Part shown: positions 10,201 through 22,041 of the stretch, piece after piece
Numbering within the stretch: position 1 is the stretch's first letter
How the letters are laid out: each line of letters starts with the position of its first letter
NCBI GenBank assembly: GCA_019022495.1
Contig: JAFEKR010000006.1
Coordinates: forward strand, 2,604,001 to 2,668,000
Length of the DNA stretch: 64,000 nt
Direction of reading: 5' to 3'
DNA from: Epichloe hybrida
Lineage: Eukaryota; Ascomycota; Sordariomycetes; Hypocreales; Clavicipitaceae
Notes under the pieces: model-generated
What the model was told of the DNA's origin: nothing
The model's database searches: none
What the model saw: the letters and a program-made list of their open reading frames with translations, nothing else
Position numbers and translations under genes: made by a program

Positions 10201-12536
10201 CATAGCAGGTCTATAATACCCTCAGAGCCTAGAATAGTCCTAATATAGCACCTATACATTAGTTACCTCTATAAACTAATATACGCATGTAAAGAGAGAA
10301 AGGTAGCTAGCATAGCCTATATAAGCTACTTACTACTAATAGAGAGACCTATACTATTAATATACCCTATAGCCTAGTAAAGTTTTATTCTATAGTAGTA
10401 AAGCCCTATTATAAAGACCTATATACTATAAAGGGGCTAGAGTAGCAGGAGATAAAGCCTTATAATTCACTAGAGTAATAGCTAAATAATATAAAGGAAG
10501 AAGGAGCTATATAACTAACTACTACTAATAAAAGAGACTTTATAATAGAAAATAATAAAAAGCTATAAGCACTAGCTAAGAGAAAGTAAGGGAGACTAAG
10601 AAAGGCCCTTATAGTGTAATTCATAAGTATAGGAGAGTCTAATAAAGAGGCTTATAAAGCCTAAATAGCCCTAAGGGGAAGCTATTAAGTTAAAGACTTA
10701 TTACCTTACCTTAAAGAAACAAAAGTAAGGAAAAGAAAACCTTATAGCCCTAAGAAAAACATTAGCCTAATTTAGCTCTATATACTTATAAATAAAGATT
10801 AGGAGGAGGCCTTTATTTAAGAGGTTATAACTAAAGGGATACTAAGCATAGTATTTCTTATAGTAAAGGAAGAGGCTAATTAAAACCTTACTCTTTAACT
10901 CCGCTAAGAAGGAAGGATTACAACCCTAGAAAAACCCTTTAAGCAGTCTAATCAAGCTAAGATTAACGCTTTACAAGCTTATAATATATTCAAATTTATT
11001 AAATTTAACCTAGCAAAGCATAGAGGTTATAGAATCTTTGATTCTTATATAGTTAAAGAGATTAAAGGCAAAGGAACGGACTTACTATACAAGAAATCTC
11101 GCCTTATTATACAAGGCTATAATAACAAAGGAAAGGAATTTATCCTAACGCAATCGCTAATAATACAACAAGTAAGCTAATAACTAATCATAGCTATTGC
11201 TCTGTTATTAAGAAGAAGAGGCATCTACCTTTGGATTCGTAATATCACGCAAGCCTACACTTAATCACATATAATACTAATAAGGCTAATTATCATAAGA
11301 ATCCTAAAGCAGATTACACACCTCTTCCTAGAAGGGACTGTAATTAAATTAATTAAACCTCTTTATAGGATTATAAAGGCTAGAACCTACTAGTAAGTAA
11401 TATACTTCTATTACTATAAGGATAACCTTAATATAATAACCTTAACTTATAACCCTTACTTATTAATTACTACCCTAAATAATAAGAACCTCTTTAGTAT
11501 TATTAGAATACAAACTAATAATACATTAGGCCTAAGCAATAATAACTTCTTCTAAAAAGAAAAGAAAGAGCTCTAGAAGGCTAACTTCATAGCTAAAGAG
11601 AAGCAATAATTAACCGCTAAGAATCCCCTTATCTTTAATAGTTATATCTTAACCTAGAACACTAATAATTCGCTAATCTTAACCTAGAAAGGTTAAAGTC
11701 AGAAGATCAAGGAAGTTAATCCTTAATCCCTAATAGTAAAGTAAGATTACGTAAAATAATAAGCCTAAGGGAGCTACATTATAACTATATATTAACTAGA
11801 AGCTTCGTACAACCTATTAATTATAGCTTAACACTAAGAGCCCTTTACAAAAGATATTATATATCTTAATAAACACCTTAAATAGCAAATTAAGAATTAA
11901 TAACATAGACTATAATATATTCCTTTAGTCCTTAAGAAAGCAAAGCTCTTTGTGTTTATAAATAGATTGCTTGCTAATAACAAGGATTTAAGCTCATAGA
12001 TTAGGTACGTAATTGTGATTAGTAATAAGATAATACAAGATAATAATACCTTTATTATAAAAGGTAACATTATTACATATAGTTTAACAAAGAGCAAGTA
12101 AGTTACCTATAGTGCGCTTACCTCTAAGTTATATAGCATAGTTTAAGGCGCAGATATTGCCTACGCGATTTCTATAACTCTCTATTAGATCACAGATTAA
12201 TTAAAGATACCTCGGATCCTTATAATTCTCTATACTAACTCTTTTTTATTATATAAATATCTTATAAAGCTAGGAACTATAAAGGAGAAAAGACTAATAA
12301 TTAATATTATAGCTCTTTATTAATTATATAAGAGGCATAAGATCTATAAAGTAACGTAAATTAATAGCAATAATAATCTAGCGGATATAATAACAAAAGC
12401 ATTACTAAATTTATTACTTTCCTCTTTAATTAATTCAAATAAATTAATAATTTATGTTAAAGGATAGGTAAAGAGACCTATAATATTAGGAAATAGGAGC
12501 TTAGGTAAGGAATAATAGATTAATTTAATTAACTAA
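7245..12536 (+). pseudogene. A1 gag-pol polyprotein relic
   Basis: One frame can be followed across many TAA/TAG stops, most at positions expected to be CAA/CAG (Gln). In order it holds a Gag region, a degraded zinc-knuckle-like segment at about 8611-8670, and a protease. The protease Asp-Thr-Gly reads Asn-Thr-Ser at 9090-9098. The integrase core follows: the second acidic position reads His-Asn-Ala near 9831, and the Glu position reads Lys at 9942-9944. RT spans about 10980-11560; its Asp-Asp pair is Asn-Asn at 11514-11522 within QTNNT. RNase H is at about 11880-12450. This is the fungal copia RT group with a QTDDT-type active site. The start codon cannot be fixed. The product would have been nonfunctional even if stops were read through. 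Confidence 0.9.
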
Positions 12537-12640
12537 TACTATAACAGCTAATTAGGATAGCGAATTCCTATTAAGGGATTCACTTATATACACTTTCCTT
12601 TAATCTGATTTTTATTACGTTTTTAAGCTCTTTAGCTATA

Positions 12641-12655
12641 AAGGAAAAAGAGAGA
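12641..12655 (+). other. A1 polypurine tract
   Basis: AAGGAAAAAGAGAGA lies just upstream of the 3' LTR, where the plus-strand primer of an LTR retrotransposon is expected. The same tract stands beside the 3' LTR of the other A copies. Confidence 0.75.
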
Positions 12656-12662
12656 TTACTAG

Positions 12663-12918
12663 TGTTAATTCCTTCGGATCTTTATTAGTTTAATCATAGC
12701 TAAAGACTAGACTAATTATAGGTCTAGCGTAATACATGTAATATAATTAGCTACATTAATTCGCTACCCTCTCTTTTACCTTACATATAGATTTTGCTTA
12801 CTTTTCTAGTATCTAAACTTTCCCTCTCTTCTCCCTCTTTCCTAGCTAGCTAACTAACTATCATTAACTTTAATTATATAGGATTTATTACCTGCGTAGG
12901 ACCTTAGTGAATCTAACA
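12663..12918 (+). repeat. A1 3' LTR
   Basis: Same length (256 bp) as the 5' LTR. It differs by many transitions, for example CATCGG to TATTAG and GTGGCC to ATAGCT, all in the RIP direction. It ends GAATCTAACA and is followed by ATAAG. Confidence 0.95.
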
Positions 12919-13080
12919 ATAAGCTAAGATAAGCTATTATAAGCTTAGATAGGCTTAGATATAGATAAGCTTAGATATAGATAAGCTTAGATAAGCTTAG
13001 ATAAGCTTAGGTAAGCTAAGATAAGCTAAGATAAGCTAAGATAAGCTAAGATAAGCTAAGATATTTTTACTAATACTACA
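12919..13080 (+). repeat. F unit, first copy (right part)
   Basis: The 10-bp array continues as TAAGCTAAGA and TAAGCTTAGA variants, then ends in ATATTTTTACTAATACTACA (13061-13080). The second F copy ends in the same word at 39143-39162. Confidence 0.8.
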
Positions 13081-13364
13081 TTAAAAGTATTTATAAAGTA
13101 TTTATATATATTCTTAAGTTTAGTTTAACTAAGGTATATAGCTTTAAGATAATTTTTAAATATTTTTTAAAAATTTAGTATAAGATTTTATAAATTATTA
13201 ATAAGAGATTTAAAATATATTAGGACTTACTTTAACTTATAAAATCAAAATTATAATTATATAATTACTTAATTTCCTTACTATATACATTATAAATATT
13301 CATTATATAATAGGACCCACTTTTAATTATATAACTATAGTAAAAAAATATTACTAAAGATATA
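13081..13364. other. AT-rich spacer, nothing seen
   Basis: No frame, RNA gene or clear repeat, apart from a short TATTTATAAAG duplication. Confidence 0.5.
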
Positions 13365-13669
13365 ATTAAGGTTAACTTCTTTTTTTATAATTACTATACT
13401 ATAATTACTTTTACTTATTTTACTATTATTAAAGTTCTTTAGTAATATTATAATAGAATTTTACTATATAATTTAACTAGGTATAACTTATTTTTTATAT
13501 TTACTATATTATAGGTTTCTTTTACTTATATTACTATTATTAGAGGTCTTTAGTAATATTATAATAGAATCTTATAATGAAATTTAACTAGGTTTAACTT
13601 ATTTTTTAATATTTACTATATTATAAGTTACTTTTACTTGTATTACTATTATTAAAGTTCTTTAGTAAT
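13365..13669. repeat. 111-bp tandem repeat, left part
   Basis: TTTAGTAATATTATAATAG recurs at 13438 and 13549, and again at 13661 where it is cut by element A2, so the period is about 111-112 bases. The next unit resumes at 27623 beyond A2, showing that A2 split a pre-existing array. Confidence 0.85.
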
Positions 13670-13929
13670 TGTTAATTCCTTCGGATCTTCATTAGTTTAA
13701 TCATAGCTAAAGACTAGACTAATTATGGGTCTGGCGTAATGCACGCAATATGATTAGCTATATTAATTTGCCACCCCCTCTTTTGCCTTATATACGGATT
13801 TCGCTTACTTTTCTAGCATCTAGACTTTCCCTCTCTTCTCTCTCTTTCCTAGCTAGCTAACTAACTATTATTAACTTTAATTATATAGGATTACCCTTAT
13901 ACTTACGCAAGACCTTAGTGTAACTAACA
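13670..13929 (+). repeat. A2 5' LTR
   Basis: 260 bp, from TGTTAATTCCTTCGGATC to GTGTAACTAACA. It is four bases longer than the A1 LTR because of the CCCTTATAC variant near its 3' end. The interior starts CTAATTAGTAGTTAAC. Confidence 0.95.
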
Positions 13930-14834
13930 CTAATTAGTAGTTAACTTTATAACTATAAATAAGCTAGGTATTATAAGAAGAGACATTTCTATAAATACTA
14001 CTACTACTACCCCTTGTTATACTATAATAGTTATTATAGTAAAGAGGTATAACTATATAAGTATGCTAAAGGAAGAGACTAGAATCCTGGTTATAGGCTT
14101 ATTAGGCTTCTAAGGAATTGATTTATTAACCCTTAGGCTAAGGGATATAACTTCATTATATCTATCTAGGATATTATTATTAATTATTGATTTTATTATC
14201 TATTATAAGAAAACTAACTAACTAACTAAATCTATTACTATAAGGTATTTATTTTAAACCTAATATTAAATAACCTTAGCTAAGCTAGCTAACTTACCTA
14301 TAAATTCCCTTTAATATATTACCTTCTAATAGACCTTTCATCTCTCCTTATAAGCATTTACTACTTATTTTTTGCCCCCTTTACTCTTAGTGCTATTTAC
14401 CCTATGCTTATTAGTAAGAGAGAGAGATTACCTCTATCCTTCCTTTTTATAAAAAACAGGAAGTAGTAATTCCTATTATTCCCTTATTACTTTTCCTATT
14501 ATTTTCTAGTTACTTTTAGAACTTCTATTACTTTCTTTATCTCTATTAATTTATTCTTATTACTGCTTTTACTACTCCCACTGCTTTTTCTTCTATTTTT
14601 CCTGTTTTTATAATCTTTTAATTTTATTAGAGTAATAATACTCCTAAAATACAAAAGAAGAACCTTATAATAGTAATAGGTAAATACAGGAGCTTAATTA
14701 GTAATAAAAATAATAAATTAGTAACATTCCTTTTATAGTTAAAGATAGTAAAGGAATCTAGACCTTTTATAAGAGTAAAGGCTACTAGTAATAGTAAGGC
14801 TCTAACTATTACCCCTAAAAGACCCTAAGAGTAT

Positions 14835-15658
14835 TATTAAAATATAGGGAGCTAGTTACCAGCTAGCAACAGCTATACGGGTGCAAGCTCTACGGTCAGG
14901 GACCAATAGGGCTGCAACGTTAAATCAATCAACGCAACGCAACGGAAGGTTATGGTAGTTATTAACTAATAGAATTCAATTTAGATTACTTTTATAATAT
15001 CTTATAAAGCAATAGAATTGATTTTAGATACATTGTACGGGTAATGCGGCTATTATTAGTTGAGAGGACTAGCTATCTAGCTAGTTAAAAAGATCTTCTT
15101 TCTCTTATAGACTTACTAACTGTATTAGTGGATCCGGGCCGCTAACGGGGTCTTACGGGCCACTTTTAATTTTCCGTAAAATTCATTTGTATACAAAAAC
15201 CAAAAAATCAACTCACCACTATACTAGCTAGTAACCTATATGCACTAACTTTTAGTCTAAAAAATAACCTTATATAAAGAGAAAGCCCTATCTTTAAGCT
15301 TTAATTTGCTATATATAAAACTTTTATACAACCTCTAGATAAAGAGAAAATCATTATTAAAGATAGCTATAGGGTAAGTTATATGTAGGGTAACCTGCTT
15401 ACGTTACCCTAGCTTACATCACCCTAGCTTACCTAATTACTAGTAGCGTGGTTATAGCCACACTTGTAGCTATAACGCAATTAACTAATTAGTTATCCAC
15501 ACAGTCAGTCGTAGCTATTAACAGCTGCGACGTAGCCATTAATAGCTGCCCTCGCGACCGTTAACAGCTGCAGTGTAGCTATTAGACTTACAAAGCAAGC
15601 TAGTAATAAGAAGGTTCTTTAACTAGAAAAGGGCTAAAAATAGGTCTTATTTTTAACA
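14835..15658 (-). repeat. Element B 3' LTR
   Basis: On the minus strand it starts TGTTAAAAATAAGACC (at 15658) and ends with CCCTATATTTTAATA at 14835. It contains a GC-rich zone at about 15490-15600 with imperfect repeats around AGCTGC/GTAGC. It matches 21218-22041 in length and nearly throughout in sequence. Confidence 0.95.
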
Positions 15659-15668
15659 CCCCCTCTAC
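15659..15668 (-). other. Element B polypurine tract
   Basis: GTAGAGGGGG on the minus strand directly abuts the TG of the 3' LTR, as expected for plus-strand priming. Confidence 0.75.
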
Positions 15669-15876
15669 AAAAGAATTACATTTAAAGCAATTAGAAGTGT
15701 ATAAAGAGACTATAGGGTAAAAACAACAACTTTTAATAATAACAGATAAAAGGGAAAAACAGGAAAAATAAAAGACCCCCTTTTTAAATTCCTAGCTATT
15801 ATTAAATATAGCTCCCTTTTTAACGTTGTTTTTAGTTCCCTATTAAAGGGAATTAGTTATTAGTTTAATAATTATT

Positions 15877-18800
15877 AAGCCCTAAAAGCTTAATAAAAGC
15901 CTAATAAAGAGGTCTAGAAAGAGGTTTCGTAAGACTATCTGCAGGCATTAACTTCATATCTAGATATTCAATCTTAGCTAAACCCTCTAAAACCTATTAC
16001 CTAATATAGTTAAACTTTAGCAATATATGCTTTATACAACTATGTAAAGCAAGGTTATAAGCAGTAGTTATAGCGCCTTAATTATCGTAATATATCTGGA
16101 TAGGGGGAGAAATAGGGGTTTTTAGCTCCTTAAATAAGCCCTGAAGCCACTGAAGCTCCCGGAAGGTCTCGCAGATAGCATTAGCTTTAGCTTCTAGTGT
16201 TAATAAAGCTATTGTACTAGCTTTCTTTGATTTCTAGCTAATAGGTCCGCCAGCTAGCTTAAATAGATAAGCATAGGTTAATTTTGAGGTCTTTTTATCC
16301 CCTGCAAAATCACTATTATAATAACCTATTAGGCTTTTGCTAACTAAACCTTTAGAGTCTCCCCTATAAATAATAGCAAGGAATCTAGTCCCTAATAGAT
16401 ACCTTAGCAGATTTTTAGCTACTTTTAGGTGTTCTATATAAGGGCTAGCTAGTGCAGTAGATAACCACTGTAGCGTGAAAGCTATATTAGGCCTTGTAAG
16501 TAACATTAGGTATATTATAGTCCCTATAATACACTGATAAAGCTTGATTTCGCTAGCTATTAAAAGCTTAGTTGTTTGCGTAGCTAAAACGCCTGGCTAA
16601 AGAGGTATGCTAATAGGCTTACTATCTAGCATATTAAATCGTTTTAAGGCTTCTAATATATACTAAGATTAATGAATTTTCAGTATTCTATTAGGCCTAT
16701 CTCGTATAATTTAAACCCCTAAGAAGAATTCAGCAGGCCCCCTATCTTCTATTGGATAGACTTTATGAAGTTCCTTTTTAAGCCTTTGGATATAAGATAA
16801 ATCCAGTCCAATTAGAAGACAGTCATTAACGTACGTAATAACAAAGGTTTTGGTTAAAGGATTAAAGAAGATAGCTAGGTCAGATATTAAAGGGTTAAAT
16901 CCTAGGGATTTAAGCACTAATATTAGCGCTTATTGCTATTCCCTTAAGCTTTGTTTCAGGCTATATAAAGACTTCTGTAATAAAATTACTTAATCTTTAG
17001 AAGGTTTCTAGCCAAAACTTCTAGCTAATTTAGCTAGTTTAGGATTTGCCTCAAGGAATTCAATAAACCCTTTTGGAATAACCATATAAATCTGTTATTA
17101 TAGCTTACTATTAAGAAAAGCTCCTATAAAATCGATTTGTTTAATTTCCTAGTTATTCCAAGCTACTAGGGCTAGTAAAATCCTCCAGCTAGGGGGAATG
17201 CTTGTGGCAGCAAAGGTCTCTAGGTAATCTAGGCCTTCGATTTGCATGAATCCCTTAGCAACAAGTCAAGCCTTATATTTTAAAGGATTATTTTCTTTAT
17301 CCTTTTTAAGCTTATAAATAAGCCTATTCTTTAGTACTTTTTAGCCCTTAGGGATTTAATCTTTCCCTATAAATTTAAAAGTACTAGCCTTTAGAAGCTA
17401 TTCGTATTCCTTATACGTGGCTTCTATCTATTTATCCCTTTCAGGGCTAGATATAGCCTGCTTCCAGGTCTTAGGCTCAGGGCTAATAGGATTCTTTTCC
17501 TTTAGCTTCTCCCATACCTTAAAGTAGATTTCTTTTATGAAATCTAGAGAAGAAGGGGAACTAATATTAACATCCATAGGGTTAATATTAGGGTTAAAAT
17601 CGATAATTTTGTTAAAATCAAGGTCTGAAGTCGAAATCTGATTTCCTAGTTGAGTTATAGGCTACGCCTGTATAGGATCCGCTAGAATTAAGCCTTTAGG
17701 GGGTTCTTTAGGGCCTATAGGTGGTTTTTCTTAACCTATAGGGATACCTATGTTATCTATAGGGTAATCCTTTAAACCTTAATCTAGATGTTATTAATCT
17801 AAATCATTTTCCCCCTCTAAAGGGTTATCCCCTATAGAAATCCTAGGTAAGCCTTTAGAAATAGGGCCTATAGGTTCTATAATCTTAATAAAGCTAGTCT
17901 TTATAACTAGCCTTTTAGAGGGGATGTACACTAGGTAGGTGTTAGAACCTAGTGTAGCTAAAAGCCTTCTAGGGATAGTCCTAGCTGCTAACTTCTGGGC
18001 TTTAGGTCGTTTTTCCAGGGGGATTAGAATCTCACAGTGAGATCCTATAGCTCTAATACTGCTAATATTAGTTGTATAAGGCTGATTTAGCTCCCTAGAT
18101 AGCAGCTATTTAGGGCTTTCATCCTTAGTGGTATTAGTAGTTATATTAACTAGGTTAACAACTGCAGGTAATACAAAACACCATAAAAATAACGGTAATT
18201 TTGCCCACTAGATAGTAGCCCTTAATCGATCTAGAATAGTACGAATTAAACGTTCTACTAATCCATTTTGCTCATGGATATAGGGACTAGAAGTCGTAAA
18301 TTTAATCCTTTTAGAATTTAACCAAGCTTAACAACTAGAATCAATTTCCTAGCCCCCATCGAAGTGAAGGTGCCTAGGATATTAACCTAGTTGATTTTTA
18401 AGCCCTCTAAAGAAGCCTTTGATAGCCTTATAAACAGTTGGGCCTTCCTTATTAGGTAATAAGATAACCCACTTATATCTAGTCTTTCGATTAACTAGAA
18501 ATAAGCAAATTAACTGCTTATTGTACGGCGTAGGGCTGATTTTTAGCGTATCCCCCTCTATTCAATCTAGAGCTCTTAGGGGGTCAGGGATAGCTAATTT
18601 CCTAGGTCTTCTAACTGCCTTAGATTAATCACAAGCAATACATCTAAAATCCTTATCCTTAATTTTAGAAAAATCAGGGATTCCTTTAGTTATAAGGCTA
18701 GTTTTCTTTAGCAAAGGAAGACCTAGGTGCCCTAATCATACATGCCATAGGCCAGCTAGTTCTAACAACCATTGATATTAAAGATCCTTAGGGTCTGAAT

Positions 18801-21083
18801 TAGGATCTAGACTAGGGCCCTCTTCACTAGTCCCCTGCTAGGCCCCTTAAGAACCACAGGCCTCTTGGAGAGGTATTAGGGACCCTTTTCCTCCACTAGG
18901 GCCCTCTAACACCCCTAAATCTATTTCCTTAGATTTATAAGGGACTTAACCTGGGGCTATAGGCGAAGAAGAAGGGACTAATTCCTCTAAATCATCCTAT
19001 ACGATTTCTTTAATATCATTATTATTTTTATTGATTTCGTCTAAATCAGAAGCCTAATCCGGCTTTTTAGAGGGAATTTGAACCTCTATAGGGTAACTAT
19101 AACCCTTAAAAGCAGCGTAAGTAAAAGGTTGGATGTAATAAGAGTTATTATAGGGCCCTTTAGATAACTTTGGCATAGATTGGTTTTTAACGTGAAAGAA
19201 AAAACCATGTTTTTCTATATCTAAGGTTGCAATATAAGACCTATCTTTAAGATAAAGTAGGTTTTTTATAAGGCAACCACTAGATATATAGTGCGTAAGT
19301 CCACTAACTATATTAACATCAAGCTGAGGAAAATATAGCGCATCTTTAAGCACTAAGGTCCTATATTTATTAGGATTCTTTTGATATAAGACCTCAAAAA
19401 TAGCACTACCGTGACCCTTAGCGTAAATAAGGCCACCACCAGTTATAATAGGGTCAGATTCCCCCTTTTTATAGGGGGTATAATCCCTAAAGACCTCCCT
19501 AGAATTAATAATATATACAGTCAAACCTGTATCATATAATAGGGCCTTTTTCATGTCTTTGCTGTAATAATTAAAACCATTTAAGGTTTTAATTTCTTGA
19601 TTTTCATCATCTGATTTACTAGAGCTAGAATCAGAGCTACTATCACTAGAGCTCTTATAACTAGTCTTATAAAGGCTAGGCTTCTTATACGGTTTAAGAG
19701 CACTGTTAGAAAGGTAGTAATTTCCTAGCATAAAAGATCCCTCTCTAGAGGTCTCTTTATTATCCTTTTTATTTAATTTTTAACCTTTTTACTTCTTCTT
19801 CTTCTTCTTATTAGAAGAAGAATTAGAATTAGAAGAGCCCTTATTTTCTTTAAAGCCTCCTTTCTTCTTCTGATCCTTAGGGGCCTTTTCTTTTTCTTTG
19901 GCACCCTTTTCAAGGTTTTTAGCCCTATAATTCAGGGCTTTAGATACCGTAAATAACTTATCCCTTTGTTCTGCTAGAAGGTCTGCCATTAAGAATTAAA
20001 GATTTAGGTCGGATAGTACCTAATGGTAAAAATGCATATAGTTTTAGAGTTAATTCTCTGTGCGAAGCTAGAGCTTTTAAATACAATTATACCTCATTTG
20101 GATAAATATGCATCTAGGGGAGCCCCTATAGCCCTATTCGTACGCATGCTAAATCGTTGCCTCTTAGCCTACTAAGGGAAGGTTGATTTTAGGGATTAAA
20201 GATATTGATTAACCTAATCTATAGGAGCAATCAGGACCCTAGAAATCGATAATCTAGCTAGTAGATTATTAAAGACTGCATTAAAGGATTCTAAAGTCCC
20301 CTTAAACTCTTGAAAATTCAGGTTATGAAATTCTGAGTATAGGGACCCCCTCTGGATTTTAACGCTATGTGAATATTGCCTTACAAGTAAATTATAGGCT
20401 TCTTTAGGTGATTTTTGCTAAGTTATAGCGGCTTAGGGTCCTTCTGTACAACTATCCCTTAATAACATAAGGATAATAGCTTAATCCGGATCCCCTAGCG
20501 CCCTAGAACTCTCCGGATTATCTAGAAAATTAGGCATGCCTAAAGCTCTAAATTGGATAGTTAGGGCTTGTTTCTATTGTTCGAAATTTTCAGCTCCTTT
20601 AAGCCTAGTAGTCTCTGGAAAACTATAAACCCTTTTATTGAATTTCTTAATAATTGAATTATTAAAGGTTACTTGTACAGAGCTAGATTCAGCTTGATTT
20701 TCTTGAACAGGCTGCTGATCTTGCTGCTAACTAGCGGGCTTATTAGATTCCACACCCTCTATACGACTATTTATAGTTATAGATAGGCTTTCTAGCTTCT
20801 CTAATAACTAGTCTATAGTTGCTTGTTGCTTAATAGCCTGCTCTTTTAGCTAGTTATTTAGAACCTCTTGCGCACTAGGGTCAGGGATTACAGGTCCCTT
20901 TCCCTTTCCTTTAGTATTTATTTTCCTTTTTATAGAAGGGAAAAGCTTCTATCTCGCGGGTCCTTCCTTTTTTATAGAAGGGAAGTCTTCTGTATTTAAA
21001 ATTTATTTCTTTTTATAGAAGGGAAAAAGCTTCTATCTCGCGGATCCTTCCTTTTTTATAGAAGGGAAGTCTTCTGTAGCCAT
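15877..21083 (-). pseudogene. Element B gag-pol polyprotein relic
   Basis: The likely start is the ATG at 21081-21083, opening MATEDFPS. A Gag region covers about 19990-20930, including a Gln-rich stretch and a Lys-rich tail. An open piece at 19054-19731 holds a Ser/Asp-rich linker and the protease, whose Asp-Thr-Gly is intact (19525-19533). Integrase spans about 17900-18900; its Glu survives in NGLVER (18253-18255). RT at 16711-16917 shows YVND in place of YVDD (16822-16833). RNase H at 16234-16506 has NSDFAGD where DSDFAGD is usual. Remaining stops are mostly TAA/TAG at Gln codons or TAG at Trp codons. It is clearly less decayed than the A copies, but still dead. Confidence 0.92.
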
Positions 21084-21163
21084 AATTGATTCCTTTTTAT
21101 AGAAGGGAAAAGCTTCTTTCTCGCAGGTCCTTCCTTTTTTATAGAAGGGAAGTCTTCTATAAT
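20924..21163 (-). repeat. 84-bp tandem repeat at the Gag N-terminus of element B
   Basis: Three units, each with TTTTTATAGAAGGGAA, a CTTCT...TCTCGC block and a second TTTTTTATAGAAGGGAAG copy. The step of about 84 bases keeps frame, so each unit encodes about 28 residues including TEDFPSIKKEG. One unit lies upstream of the proposed ATG, so either the true start is further upstream or the repeat extends into the leader. Confidence 0.85.
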
Positions 21164-21205
21164 TATACACAAAGTGACCTAAAAGGAATCTATAGTGATA
21201 GAGCT

Positions 21206-21217
21206 GGGCTCATAACC
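21206..21217 (-). promoter_or_regulatory. Element B primer-binding site (initiator tRNA-Met half)
   Basis: The minus strand reads GGTTATGAGCCC directly next to the 5' LTR. Its complement GGGCTCATAACC is the anticodon-arm sequence of eukaryotic initiator tRNA-Met. Priming by an internal tRNA-Met half-molecule is known for Drosophila copia and relatives, so the site supports both orientation and family. Confidence 0.85.
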
Positions 21218-22041
21218 TATTGAAATATAGGGAGCTAGTTGCTAGCTAGTAACAGCTGTATAGGTGCAAGCTCTATAGTTAGGGACTAATAGGGCTGCAA
21301 CGTTAAATTAATTAACATAACGTAACGGAAGGTTGTGGTAGTTATTAACTAATAGAATTTAATTTAGATTACTTTTATAATATCTTATAGAGCAATAGAA
21401 TTGATTTTAGATATGTTATACAGGTAATGCGGCTATTATTAGTTAAGAGGACTAGCTATCTAGCTAGTTAAAAAGATCTTCTTTCTCTCATAGACCTACT
21501 AACCGTATTGGTGGATCAGGGCCGCTAACGGGGTCTTACGGGCCACTTTTGATTTTCTGTAAAATTCATTTGTATGCAAAAACCAAAAAATCAACTCACC
21601 ACCATACTAGCTAGCAACCCATATGCACTAACTTTTGGTCCAAAAAATAACCTTATATAAAGAGAAAGCCCTATCTTTAAGCTTTAATTTGCTATATGTA
21701 AAACTTTTGTACGACCTCTAGATAAAAAGAAAATTGTTGTTAAAGATAGCTATAGGGTAAGTTATGTGTAGGGTAACCTGCTTACATCACGCTAGCTTAC
21801 GTTACCCTAGCTTACCTAATTACTAGTGGCGTGGTTATAGCCACACTTGTAGCCATAACGTAATTGACTAATTAGTTATCCACACGGTCGGTCGTAGCTG
21901 TTAATAGCTGCGACGCAGCTATTGATAGCTGCCCTCGCGACCGTTGACAGCTGCAGTGCAGCTGTCAGACTTGCAAAGCAAGCTAGTAATAAGAAGGTTC
22001 TTTAACTAGAAAAGGGCTAAAAATAGGTCTTATTTTTAACA
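21218..22041 (-). repeat. Element B 5' LTR
   Basis: 824 bp. It keeps more CpA/TpG than the 3' LTR, for example TATTGAAATATAGGG here against TATTAAAATATAGGG there. Differences from the partner are transitions where compared. Confidence 0.95.

Larger units (their letters stand above)
6165..12918 (+). mobile_element. Element A1: Ty1/copia-type LTR retrotransposon, complete but dead
   Basis: Two 256-bp LTRs (6165-6420 and 12663-12918) bound a 6.2-kb interior, flanked by a perfect ATAAG target duplication (6160-6164 and 12919-12923). The interior encodes one Gag-Pol polyprotein in the copia order of protease, integrase, reverse transcriptase and RNase H, all broken by TAA/TAG stops. It belongs to the subfamily here called type I, whose LTR interior reads GATTTATTACCT and which carries an extra duplicated segment near 10440-10480. 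It inserted into the TAAGCTATTA array of an F unit. Confidence 0.95.
14835..22041 (-). mobile_element. Element B: second copia-type LTR retrotransposon, nested in A2
   Basis: The 824-bp LTRs (14835-15658 and 21218-22041) surround a 5.6-kb interior read on the minus strand. The target duplication AGTAT (14830-14834 and 22042-22046) is perfect, and joining the two sides restores the A-family sequence CTAAGAGTATAAGTTACC. It is a different lineage from A, with a YVDD-type reverse transcriptase, an initiator-tRNA primer site and longer surviving frames. It inserted near the start of the A2 gag frame, so it is younger than A2. Confidence 0.95.
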
